A DNA stretch of 10,113 nt from Deltaproteobacteria bacterium (GTDB taxonomy: Bacteria; Myxococcota_A; Polyangia; Polyangiales; Houyiibacteriaceae), in contig JAFDFW010000047.1 of NCBI GenBank assembly GCA_019309605.1, positions 1-10,113 on the forward strand. The letters run 5' to 3'. The position numbers and the translations under genes were made by a program. The notes beneath the pieces are model-generated. The model had not been told where the DNA came from. It made no database searches and saw only the letters and a program-made list of their open reading frames with translations. This document shows, in pieces, positions 1 through 6,503 of this stretch. Numbering within the stretch: position 1 is the first letter of the stretch; the number at the start of each line of letters is the position of its first letter.

Positions 1-374
1 TCGAGCGAGAGTTGATCCGGTCCGATGCCATCGAGCGGAGCCAGCAGGCCGTGCAAGACGTGATAGCGGCCGCGGAAGCTTCCGAGCGCTTCGAGCGCGA
101 TCAAATCCGGAACCTTGGCAACCACGCAGATGAGCGACTCGTCACGGCGCGGGTCTTGGCAGATCGCACATCGCGACTCGGCGCCGTAGTTGCCACAGAG
201 CTCGCAGCGCGTGACCTCGTCGTGAATTGTGCTGAGCGCGCGGCCTAGCGCGTCGGCGTACTGCGCGTCTCCTTCGAGGACGAAAAAGGCCAGTCGCGCC
301 GCGGTCCGTTCGCCGATGCCGGGCAGGCGAGCCAGCAATGAGATCAACGATGCGATCGGGTCGTTGGCCATCAT
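1..374 (-). CDS. recR: Recombination mediator protein RecR, N-terminal part (runs off the left edge)
   Basis: RecR works with RecF and RecO to load RecA on gapped single-stranded DNA during recombinational repair. Translating the minus strand from the ATG at 374 gives 124 open codons before the window ends; full-length RecR is about 200 residues. A helix-hairpin-helix lies at residues 14-30 (LARLPGIGERTAARL), followed by a four-cysteine zinc site (C57, C60, C69, C72). The start of the Toprim domain follows from about residue 81 (ICVV...), with the family signature RYHVLHG and PLDGIGPD near the edge. Many RecR proteins have a glutamate after the ICVV strand; here it reads Ala-Lys, but this position varies in the family. 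A second ATG lies at 371, so the start could be one codon later. It follows ybaB by 3 bases and has no clear ribosome site of its own, which suggests translational coupling in the dnaX-ybaB-recR operon. Family assignment is secure. Confidence 0.96.
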   Translation of the reverse strand, partial: MMANDPIASLISLLARLPGIGERTAARLAFFVLEGDAQYADALGRALSTIHDEVTRCELCGNYGAESRCAICQDPRRDESLICVVAKVPDLIALEALGSFRGRYHVLHGLLAPLDGIGPDQLSL

Positions 375-377
375 CGC

Positions 378-698
378 TCAGCCGAGCCCGGGAATCGAGA
401 GTCCCCCCGTGATCTCTTCAATCTCGGCGTCGACGTGCTCGCGGGCCTTTGCAAGAGCCGCATTCGCAGCGGCGACGACCAGGTCTTGCACCATCTCGAT
501 GTCCTCTTCTTGGAGCAGGACCTTGTCGATTCGAATCTCAGCGAGCTCAGGAACGCCATTGGCCACGGCAGTTACCTTGTCGTTGCCCGCGCTTGCTTCG
601 AAGGTCTCTTCCTTGAGCTCTTCACGGCGCTTCTCGACCTTGCGCTGGACACGGCCAGCCTGCCGCATGAGCTCCCCCATTCCGCCACGAAAATTCAT
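378..698 (-). CDS. ybaB: YbaB/EbfC family nucleoid-associated DNA-binding protein
   Basis: This 106-residue protein has the usual length and composition of the YbaB/EbfC family, small dimeric DNA-binding proteins that coat or bridge the nucleoid and are nearly always encoded between dnaX and recR. It opens with a Met-rich segment (MNFRGGMGELMRQAGRVQ) and a charged helix with many Lys and Glu (about residues 15-35). The central beta region contains AVANGVPELAEIRID, and a C-terminal helix (about 66-95) ends in a glycine-rich tail. The ATG at 698 is supported by a good ribosome site (AGAGGA) that overlaps the dnaX stop, 9 bases downstream of dnaX. The stop is 3 bases before the recR start, so the three genes are almost certainly co-transcribed. 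A role in helping RecR/DnaX-linked recombination is often suggested from this synteny but cannot be read from the sequence. No anomalies are seen. Confidence 0.95.
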   Translation of the reverse strand: MNFRGGMGELMRQAGRVQRKVEKRREELKEETFEASAGNDKVTAVANGVPELAEIRIDKVLLQEEDIEMVQDLVVAAANAALAKAREHVDAEIEEITGGLSIPGLG

Positions 699-707
699 TC
701 GATCCTC

Positions 708-2504
708 TCAGTCCGCTTCGATGTGTACTTTGAGTTTTCCAGCCGATTCGGGAAATACCTCGACGGCGTCACGCACGATAGGGTGGTTCAGAGCCTCTTT
801 GCGTGTGGCCTCCGCTTCCGCTTGCTTTCGCTGGGCGGCGACCGCCGCCACGGTCTTGGTGGCAGCCTCGGCCTGAGCGTCGAAGCGAATCTCGACCTCC
901 GGGCGCGCGCCGAGTTGCTGTTCGGCGATCCGCACGATTGCGGCGATCGACTCGGGTGACTCTGCTTGGCGCCCGTAAAATGAGCCGTCCTTGAAGGAGA
1001 GGACGATCCGGTCGGGGCCGACCGCTTTGGGAATTCCATGCTCGAGCACCGCAGCGAGCGCCGGTTGCTGCTGCTCGAGCGTGCCGACCAGCTCTTCCCA
1101 TTCTTGAAGCGCCGCTCGGCGGATCGGCGTCAGCACCTCGCCACTGCTGGTATGAAAACCACCGGAGTGTTTGGTCGCCGGCATGATCGGTTGGTCGGGG
1201 TCTTGAGGCTTGGGGTCCGGCTCCGGTTCGGGCTTGGCTTCCGGTTCGGCTTTGGGCGCGGCCTTGGCTTCAGGCTTGGCCTCCGCTTTCGGTTTGGCCG
1301 GACGCGGTGTGGGCTTGGGGTTCGGTTTGCGAGGGCGCGTGCCGCCCGATGAGCCCCCGGCGGCGCCCGGGTTCGCCTGCAAGGATTCGAGCCGGGCGAC
1401 GAGGTCCGACACCGCTTGAAGGGGAGGGCGCGTCGCGACGCGTACCAAACCCATTTCGAGCATGAGCTTCGGATTGGGGCTGTGGGCCATCTCGTCCATG
1501 ACCATCGAGGTTGCTCGAAAGGCGCGTTGGAGCTCCAGGATGTCGATGTCACCGATGAGGGCTTCGGCGGCCTGCCGCTCTTCGGGGACCCATTCGGCCG
1601 GGTCGCCCGCGTCCAGCTTGAGAACGACGAGGTCGCGCACGAGTTGAAGCAATTGGCGGGCGAAGTGCTGCATGTCGACGCTCTTGTCCGCGAGGCCGTC
1701 GATGGCGCCTACCACCCCGGCTCCGTCGCCTTCGAGCACCGCACGGGCCACGTCGTAGAGCGCCTCGCGCGCCGCGATGCCCAGGCTTGCGGCGACCGTG
1801 TCTGCGGTGATCCGGTCGCCGGAGATCGCGACGAGCTGGTCGAGCAAGGTGAGGGCGTCGCGCATCGAGCCAGCCGCCTCACGGGAGACCACCGAAATCG
1901 CTTCCTCGTCAGCCGACAGAGTCTCGGCGTCGAGAATCGCGCGGACTCGGTCGGCGATCAGCCGGTGCGGGATGAGACGAAAGTCATATTGCTGGCATCG
2001 CGAGCGGATCGTCACCGGCACCTTGTGGCCCTCGGTGGTCGCGAAGATGAACTTCACGTGGTCCGGTGGTTCCTCGAGGGTCTTCAGGAAGGCGTTGAAT
2101 GCGCCCGCCGATAGCATGTGAACCTCGTCGACGATCACGATCTTGTAGCGGTCCCGCTGCGGCCGGTAGGGGAGAGACTCCTGCAGCCGGCGCACGTCTT
2201 CGACGCTGTTGTTCGAGGCGCCGTCGATCTCCTGGACGTCGACGTCGATGCCCGCCGTAATCTCGAGGCAGGGGCCACATTCGTTGCAGGGGGTCGGCGT
2301 CGGGCCTTTGTCGCAGTTGAGCGCTTTGGCGAGGAGGCGTGCGGTGGTGGTCTTTCCGACGCCGCGCACCCCGGTGAAGAGGAAGGCGTGCGCGACGCGA
2401 TCGGCGTTGATTGCGTTTGCTAGCGTTCGCGCAACGTGCTCCTGACCGACCAGGTCTTCGAAGCTCTGCGGACGATATTTCCTTGCTAGAACGGTGTACG
2501 CCAT
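708..2504 (-). CDS. dnaX: DNA polymerase III subunits gamma/tau (DnaX)
   Basis: DnaX is the ATPase of the clamp loader that places the beta sliding clamp on DNA and joins polymerase cores at the fork. The 598 residues show the full AAA+ set: Walker A GVRGVGKT (45-52), zinc cysteines C64, C73, C76 and C79, Walker B with DEVH (126-129), sensor 1 FIFATTE (162-168), the SRC arginine-finger motif (178-180) and sensor 2 GSMRDA (222-227). Domain III runs to about 370. A low-complexity Pro/Lys/Ala/Glu linker spans about 388-458, followed by a tau-type C-terminal domain (about 470-598). The start MAYTVLARKYRPQSF is canonical. No clear ribosome site precedes it. I find no A-rich slippery run on the coding strand, so a short gamma form made by frameshifting in the E. 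coli manner is not supported. It heads the dnaX-ybaB-recR cluster; 71 bases separate it from dctM upstream on the same strand, so partial read-through from the TRAP genes is possible. Confidence 0.97.
   Translation of the reverse strand: MAYTVLARKYRPQSFEDLVGQEHVARTLANAINADRVAHAFLFTGVRGVGKTTTARLLAKALNCDKGPTPTPCNECGPCLEITAGIDVDVQEIDGASNNSVEDVRRLQESLPYRPQRDRYKIVIVDEVHMLSAGAFNAFLKTLEEPPDHVKFIFATTEGHKVPVTIRSRCQQYDFRLIPHRLIADRVRAILDAETLSADEEAISVVSREAAGSMRDALTLLDQLVAISGDRITADTVAASLGIAAREALYDVARAVLEGDGAGVVGAIDGLADKSVDMQHFARQLLQLVRDLVVLKLDAGDPAEWVPEERQAAEALIGDIDILELQRAFRATSMVMDEMAHSPNPKLMLEMGLVRVATRPPLQAVSDLVARLESLQANPGAAGGSSGGTRPRKPNPKPTPRPAKPKAEAKPEAKAAPKAEPEAKPEPEPDPKPQDPDQPIMPATKHSGGFHTSSGEVLTPIRRAALQEWEELVGTLEQQQPALAAVLEHGIPKAVGPDRIVLSFKDGSFYGRQAESPESIAAIVRIAEQQLGARPEVEIRFDAQAEAATKTVAAVAAQRKQAEAEATRKEALNHPIVRDAVEVFPESAGKLKVHIEAD
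1155..1316 (-). repeat. Low-complexity Pro/Lys/Ala/Glu-encoding tract inside dnaX
   Basis: This stretch encodes residues about 397-450 of DnaX, built almost only of Pro, Lys, Ala and Glu with irregular repeats of PKP, AKPKAEAKPEAK and PEPEPDPKP type. On the plus strand it appears as degenerate repeats of GGCTT and GGTTTGG. It is a flexible hinge between the ATPase module and the tau-specific C-terminal domain; comparable linkers are common in DnaX proteins. Its length is likely to vary between strains by slippage. Confidence 0.7.
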
Positions 2505-2536
2505 CGGGCGAGCGAGCCTATCACGGTCCCCAGCCC

Positions 2537-2580
2537 GGCGCAGCCGCGCTTACTGAATCGGCGCAGCCGCCGCGCTCACT
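2537..2580. repeat. Imperfect direct repeat between dctM and dnaX
   Basis: Two near-identical units lie in the 71-base gap: 2537-2554 (18 bases) and 2560-2580 (21 bases). They differ by an inserted CGC-type triplet and a T/C change. Each contains a small hairpin-forming core (CGGC-TGC-GCCG on the minus strand). The second copy includes the dctM stop codon at 2576-2578, so the first may be a duplicated copy of the end of dctM. No T-tract follows, so it is not a convincing intrinsic terminator. Confidence 0.5.
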
Positions 2581-4138
2581 CCGTGGTGTCTGGCTCCGGG
2601 GCTTCCTCGTCGTCCAGAAGCTCTTCGACCTCCTCGTCTTCGAGCTCCTCGTCTTCGTCGCCGGCCATGGCTTCGCGCATCATTTCCTCCATGGTGGGCA
2701 TGCCGCCGGCTGCCTCGCCGCGATCGTCTTCCCCGTCGCCATCCTCGTCGACTAGGGCATTGGGATCGCCACCCATGATCGCGTTGCCGAGGCCGATCGA
2801 CACCTGTGGGTACCAGGTGATGATTCCAAGACCGATCAACATCAGGCCCACGAAGGGCGCAACGCTTCGTATGACGTGACCGAGGCCCTTCTCATAGAGG
2901 GCGCTGGCGACGAAGAGGTTCAGGCCAACCGGCGGCGTGAGGTAGCCGATCTCGAGGTTGACGATGAAGATGATGCCGAAGTGCATCGGGTCGACGCCCA
3001 TCGAGGCTGCGATCGGAGCCAACAAGGGCACGAAGACGAACATCGCGCTGAGGATGTCCATCATCATACCGACGGCTAGGAGGAGCAGGTTGAGCAAGAG
3101 AAGGAACTGCCAGTACGCGAGATCTTTGCCCTGAATCCATTCGACCATGAGAGCCGGGATGTCTTCCTTCTCGAAGAACTCGCCGAGCGCGAGCGCCATG
3201 ACCATGATCACGAGGAAAGAACCGAGGAACACACCCGTCTCGCCGAAGATGCCCGGGATAGCTTTGAGCTTGAGAGCGCGGTGCAGCCAGACCTCGACCA
3301 CAACCGCGTAGGCGACGCTGACGGCGGATGCTTCGACCGCGTTGAAGATGCCGCCGTAGATGCCACCGAGGATCAAGATCGGGAACATCAGGGCCCAGAA
3401 GCCATCTCGGGCTGCGGCCGCCAGCTTCTTGAACTTGAACGGCGAGGTCGGGACCTTGTCGACAATGCCTTGGTAGAACGAATAGCCGATCAGAATCGAG
3501 CCCATCACGAGGCCGGGACCGAACCCTGAAGCGAACAGACGCTCCACTTCGATGACCGCGCTCTGGTTGACGATCGGGTACACGATCATCGGGATCGACG
3601 GGGGAATCAGAATGCCTAGAGAACCCGCCGAGGTGAGCAAGCCATGGGAGAAGCGCTCTCGGTAGCCCTCCGCGATGAGGGCAGGGCCCATCATCGTGCC
3701 GATCGCGACGACCGTCGCTGGGCTCGAGCCGCTGATCGCAGCGAAGAGCATGCATGCGAGGACGCCGCTCATCGCCATGCCGCCGGGAACCCATCCAATA
3801 AAAGCATGCGCGAAGTCGATCAAGCGCTGGCTGATCTGTCCCTTGCTCATGACCGCGCCGCTCATGATGAAGAACGGGATGGCGAGCAGAGTGGGGCTGT
3901 CGGCGAGGCTGCGAATGCCTTCGATGACGATTGTGAATTGGTTGAGGTGGGTGAACCCGCTCCAAAGGAACAGGCTGCCGAGGGTCGCCACCCCGATGAG
4001 GACGAAAAGCGGCGAGCCTACGAGCGCCGCAGCGATGATGGCAGACGCGAGCATCCCGCCCTTGCCGAGGAACGGCAGGAAGACGACGATCGTGACCATG
4101 ATGAGGAAGGGCAGCTTCCGTTCGCGAACCTCGCTCAT
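2576..4138 (-). CDS. dctM: TRAP transporter large permease subunit (DctM-like) with acidic C-terminal tail
   Basis: DctM is the ion-coupled transport subunit of tripartite ATP-independent periplasmic (TRAP) transporters; it sits in the inner membrane and usually moves organic acids with sodium. The 520 residues hold about a dozen or more hydrophobic segments and the family motifs ISGSSPATVVAIG (135-147), GSLGILIPPSIPMIVYPI (172-189), FNAVEASAVSVAYAVVV (265-281) and IGYLTPPVGLNLFVASAL (397-414). Usual DctM proteins are about 425 residues. The excess comes from an extra hydrophilic start plus hydrophobic segment (residues 1-30) and a 64-residue tail (457-520). Half of residues 463-520 are Asp or Glu, and the tail includes the loop-like cluster DEDGDGEDD (464-472). 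The ATG at 4138 has an AGGGAG ribosome site 7 bases upstream and overlaps the dctQ stop as ATGA, showing coupling. The substrate cannot be told. The family is sure; the function of the tail is unknown. Confidence 0.92.
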   Translation of the reverse strand: MSEVRERKLPFLIMVTIVVFLPFLGKGGMLASAIIAAALVGSPLFVLIGVATLGSLFLWSGFTHLNQFTIVIEGIRSLADSPTLLAIPFFIMSGAVMSKGQISQRLIDFAHAFIGWVPGGMAMSGVLACMLFAAISGSSPATVVAIGTMMGPALIAEGYRERFSHGLLTSAGSLGILIPPSIPMIVYPIVNQSAVIEVERLFASGFGPGLVMGSILIGYSFYQGIVDKVPTSPFKFKKLAAAARDGFWALMFPILILGGIYGGIFNAVEASAVSVAYAVVVEVWLHRALKLKAIPGIFGETGVFLGSFLVIMVMALALGEFFEKEDIPALMVEWIQGKDLAYWQFLLLLNLLLLAVGMMMDILSAMFVFVPLLAPIAASMGVDPMHFGIIFIVNLEIGYLTPPVGLNLFVASALYEKGLGHVIRSVAPFVGLMLIGLGIITWYPQVSIGLGNAIMGGDPNALVDEDGDGEDDRGEAAGGMPTMEEMMREAMAGDEDEELEDEEVEELLDDEEAPEPDTTE

Positions 4139-5136
4139 CCTTCGGCTCCCTGCTTGGAGGCCTGTGCCGCAGCAGCGATGGCCGCTTCTTCGGGAGCAGC
4201 GCCGTACGAGCCGCCCATGATGGAGCTAAACGCGGCGGCGACGTAGCGAATCGTGGTCATGGCGAACGCGGCAGGAACCGCGATCGTCGCCACCCAGTCC
4301 GGGATGTTGGTTTGCTCGAATCGACCCTCGAGCTGGATGGCTTCCCGCGCGTACTCGTAGCCGAGCGCGGCCATGAAGAAGCAGAAGCCCGCGGTGGTGA
4401 GGAAACCAATCGCATCCGTCCATTTCGCCATGGACGGAGGGACGACCCGTTTCAGCGCGCCTACCTGAATGTGCTTGCCCTCGTGCGCACAGACGCTTGC
4501 ACCGAGGAAGCCGACCCAGAGCAACATGATCAGGGAGAGCTCTTTGGACCAGCTATAGCCGTCCGGGAAGTAGTTGAGGGTGATGTAGACGTAGATGGCT
4601 GTGACGACGAAGAAGGCCACGAGCTTCTCCACCCAGCCCGAGGCGCGCTCCTGGAGCAGCTTGAACAGCCACGCGAGAGCCGAGAGCGAGTAGAGCAAGA
4701 GGTAGAACCAGCGGGACTCGACCTTGGGCTGGAGCATCACCCATCCCAGCAGACCGAAAGCAGCGCAGGCCGCGACCGTCTGGATGATGGGCTTGATACG
4801 GGACTGCTTTCCTGGCTCCGCCGCGTGATTCTCCGCGGTCCAAAACGCGAAATAGACGAGGCCCACGCCGATCACCGCGCTGACGATCGGACCCATCGTC
4901 GTGAGCGTTTCCATCGCCTCGGGACTCTCGACGCCGAAAATGCGAGCCGCGAGCTCGGCGACCTTGCTGTCCGGTGCGGCGAGGCGTCGATACATGACGT
5001 CGAGAAACACCATCACCGCCGACACGCCGAGGAACGTCCAGAGGATCCCCATCTCGATGTGGAAGATCCCGTCGTCTATTCGCCGGATGACGCCAAACCG
5101 ACCTTTATGAGCATCCTCTTTACCCGGTTCCGCCAT
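4135..5136 (-). CDS. dctQ: TRAP transporter small permease subunit (DctQ-like), enlarged
   Basis: DctQ is the small membrane subunit that pairs with DctM in TRAP transporters. From the ATG at 5136 the protein is 333 residues, against about 160-200 for normal DctQ. The family signature is clear: a first membrane helix (about 28-48), then WSKELSLIMLLWVGFLGASV with HEGKHIQVG and a following PP motif (195-234), and two last helices (about 241-260 and 281-300). Between the first helix and the signature lies an insert (about 50-190) with four more hydrophobic segments (about 82-100, 115-135, 142-161, 170-189), giving some eight membrane helices. The C-terminus is Ala-rich. A longer reading from a TTG at 5169 would add 11 unremarkable residues; I prefer the ATG, although neither has a strong ribosome site. 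It is the first gene of the leftward block, overlapping dctM by 4 bases. No DctP binding-protein gene accompanies it. Confidence 0.87.
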   Translation of the reverse strand: MAEPGKEDAHKGRFGVIRRIDDGIFHIEMGILWTFLGVSAVMVFLDVMYRRLAAPDSKVAELAARIFGVESPEAMETLTTMGPIVSAVIGVGLVYFAFWTAENHAAEPGKQSRIKPIIQTVAACAAFGLLGWVMLQPKVESRWFYLLLYSLSALAWLFKLLQERASGWVEKLVAFFVVTAIYVYITLNYFPDGYSWSKELSLIMLLWVGFLGASVCAHEGKHIQVGALKRVVPPSMAKWTDAIGFLTTAGFCFFMAALGYEYAREAIQLEGRFEQTNIPDWVATIAVPAAFAMTTIRYVAAAFSSIMGGSYGAAPEEAAIAAAAQASKQGAEG

Positions 5137-5204
5137 AGCGTCGGACGGTACGTTTGATCGACCTGGCAATCAAGACCTGTTGGGGTAGGGTCGCCAAAGA
5201 ACAC
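5137..5204. promoter_or_regulatory. Divergent intergenic region between dctQ and dinB
   Basis: These 68 bases separate the leftward TRAP operon from rightward dinB and should hold both promoters. I cannot identify convincing -35/-10 pairs for either direction. A purine-rich stretch (GGGGTAGGG, 5182-5190) could serve dinB as a ribosome site, although it is somewhat far from the ATG. I looked for SOS (LexA) boxes of the E. coli, Bacillus and published deltaproteobacterial types and saw none that fits, so damage control of dinB is not supported here. Confidence 0.4.
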
Positions 5205-6383
5205 ATGCGTACAGTCATCCACTTCGACATGGACGCGTTTTTTGCATCGGTCGAGCAACTGGACAACCCGGATTTGCGCGGGAAGCCGGTCTTGGTTGGT
5301 GCGCGCTCGCGCAGGGGCGTCGTCACGGCCGCTTCTTATGAGGCTCGTCCAACGGGAGTCGGATCGGCGATGTCTATGGTCGAGGCGCTGCGCCGTTGTC
5401 CGGAGGCGATCGTCGTTCCCCCCCGGCGAGCACGTTACTCGGAGCTGAGCGCTAGGGTTTTCGAGGTGTTTCGCCGCTATACACCCTTGGTCGAGGGCCT
5501 GTCGGTCGACGAAGCCTTCCTCGACGTAACCGGCAGCCGGGCGCTCTTCGGGGACGGGCCCGAGATTGCCCGCCGCATCAAGCAGGAGGTCCGGTCCGAG
5601 ATCGGGCTCACCGGCTCGGCGGGCGTCGCGCCGAACAAGTTCGTCGCCAAGATCGCCAGCGACCTCGACAAGCCCGATGGGCTGACCGTGGTCCCGCAGG
5701 GCGGCGCGGCAGAGTTTCTTGCTCCACTTTGGCTGGAACGGATGTGGCGGGTGGGGCCCAAGGCCAGAGTGAAGCTCCACGCTGCCGGTCTACAAACCAT
5801 CGGCGACCTCGCGCGCGCCGATGTGCGCACCCTCGAGCAGTTGCTCGGGAGTTGGGGGCCGGTTGCGCGTGAGCTTGCGCGGGGCCTCGACGAGCGGCCC
5901 GTGGTCGTGGGCGCGCCACCGAAGAGCCTTGGAAGCGAGTCGACCTTCGAGCACGATCTCACGACGAGCGACGCGCTCCTCAAGCCGATCCTGCGACAGT
6001 CGATGCAGGTGGCTGATCGTCTCGTGAACAAGGGGTTGTGGGCGCAGGTGGTCACACTGAAGATCAAGTACGGCGATCATCGGATTCGCACGCGTCAAGT
6101 TCGGCTCTCGCGGGCGGTATCTGACACTGACGCGATCTTCCAGGCGGCCCGCGATTTGCTCACGCGATGCGATGCGCTCGACTCGGGCGTGCGGCTCACC
6201 GGGGTTTCGGTTTCCTCGCTGACCAAGCATCCGGATCCCGAGCTTTTCCCCGACGCAGAGCGGGCGCGCCGGGAGCGGCTCGCGGCGACGACGGGAGCGC
6301 TGCGTGAACGATTTGGAACAGCGGGCGTGACACGTGCTTCCTTGATTCCCGAGGTCGTCGATGCAGGGGATTCGCGACGCTAG
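5205..6383 (+). CDS. dinB: DNA polymerase IV (Y-family translesion polymerase)
   Basis: DinB copies past damaged template bases with low fidelity. From the ATG at 5205 it has 392 residues, a normal length. The catalytic metal ligands are present: D8 in HFDMD and D102/E103 in LSVDEAFLD. The steric-gate aromatic lies in DMDAFFASVE (F12/F13). The thumb HhH signature SAGVAPNKFVAKIASDLDKPDG follows at about 139-160, and the little-finger domain runs at about 230-350 (starting near SLGSESTFEHDL). In the fingers the usual ARxxGVR/HSAMPM reads ARPTGVGSAMSM, so a basic residue and a proline of the consensus are replaced. I see no clear QxxLxF-type clamp-binding motif at the C-terminus (ends ASLIPEVVDAGDSRR). 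A TTG at 5154 would add 17 residues; the ATG is preferred because MRTVIHFDMD matches the family start. It is divergent from dctQ and 120 bases upstream of pyrG. Confidence 0.95.
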   Translation: MRTVIHFDMDAFFASVEQLDNPDLRGKPVLVGARSRRGVVTAASYEARPTGVGSAMSMVEALRRCPEAIVVPPRRARYSELSARVFEVFRRYTPLVEGLSVDEAFLDVTGSRALFGDGPEIARRIKQEVRSEIGLTGSAGVAPNKFVAKIASDLDKPDGLTVVPQGGAAEFLAPLWLERMWRVGPKARVKLHAAGLQTIGDLARADVRTLEQLLGSWGPVARELARGLDERPVVVGAPPKSLGSESTFEHDLTTSDALLKPILRQSMQVADRLVNKGLWAQVVTLKIKYGDHRIRTRQVRLSRAVSDTDAIFQAARDLLTRCDALDSGVRLTGVSVSSLTKHPDPELFPDAERARRERLAATTGALRERFGTAGVTRASLIPEVVDAGDSRR

Positions 6384-6429
6384 AAAATTCGCGCAATCCC
6401 GGTATAGGCAACCCCGATCCAGAGTTGCG

Positions 6430-6458
6430 TTGACACCGTCGGGTCGGCCCTCTACGGT
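6430..6458 (+). promoter_or_regulatory. Predicted sigma-70-type promoter for pyrG
   Basis: A perfect -35 element TTGACA (6430-6435) is followed after 17 bases by TACGGT (6453-6458), which keeps the most important -10 positions (TA....T) but is otherwise weak. Transcription would begin near 6465, giving a leader of about 40 bases before the pyrG ATG. The position between dinB and pyrG and the ideal spacing support it; it is a prediction from sequence only. Confidence 0.5.
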
Positions 6459-6462
6459 CTCC

Positions 6463-6480
6463 CGTGTTGCGTGCAACACG
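6463..6480. promoter_or_regulatory. 18-base palindrome in the pyrG leader (candidate operator or hairpin)
   Basis: The sequence CGTGTTGC-GT-GCAACACG has two perfect 8-base arms around 2 bases. It lies just after the predicted -10 element, where a repressor would block initiation or where the RNA would fold into a hairpin 9 bases ahead of the AGGAG ribosome site. Its half-site GTTGC also occurs at 6424-6428, next to the -35 element, and inverted (GCAAC) at 6408-6412. No T-run follows, so it is not an intrinsic terminator for dinB. Confidence 0.5.
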
Positions 6481-6503
6481 CACTGCTTTAGGAGCCCCAC
6501 TGG

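Noticed and set aside
1038..2114. Long plus-strand open frames opposite dnaX (1038-1352, 1416-2114)
   Set aside because: They are antisense to clearly conserved dnaX codons, have repetitive Arg/Gly/Phe or charged composition, and are typical shadow frames of GC-rich DNA.
2505..2575. Signal recognition particle RNA or tRNA gene upstream of dnaX
   Set aside because: Small RNA genes occur near dnaX in some bacteria, but this gap is only 71 bases, is a simple imperfect repeat, and lacks SRP or tRNA structure.
5154..5169. TTG starts extending dinB (5154) and dctQ (5169) toward each other
   Set aside because: The added residues match nothing typical of either family, the two extensions would overlap on opposite strands, and the ATG starts give canonical N-termini or normal spacing.
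5154..5173. Inverted repeat TTGAT-N10-ATCAA between dctQ and dinB
   Set aside because: The arms are only 5 bases and the spacer is too long for an FNR/CRP-type site (N4-N6). A match of this quality is expected by chance in a region of this size.
5076..5780. Minus-strand open frame opposite dinB and continuing past the dctQ start
   Set aside because: It overlaps conserved dinB motifs in antisense and has no recognisable domain or ribosome site.
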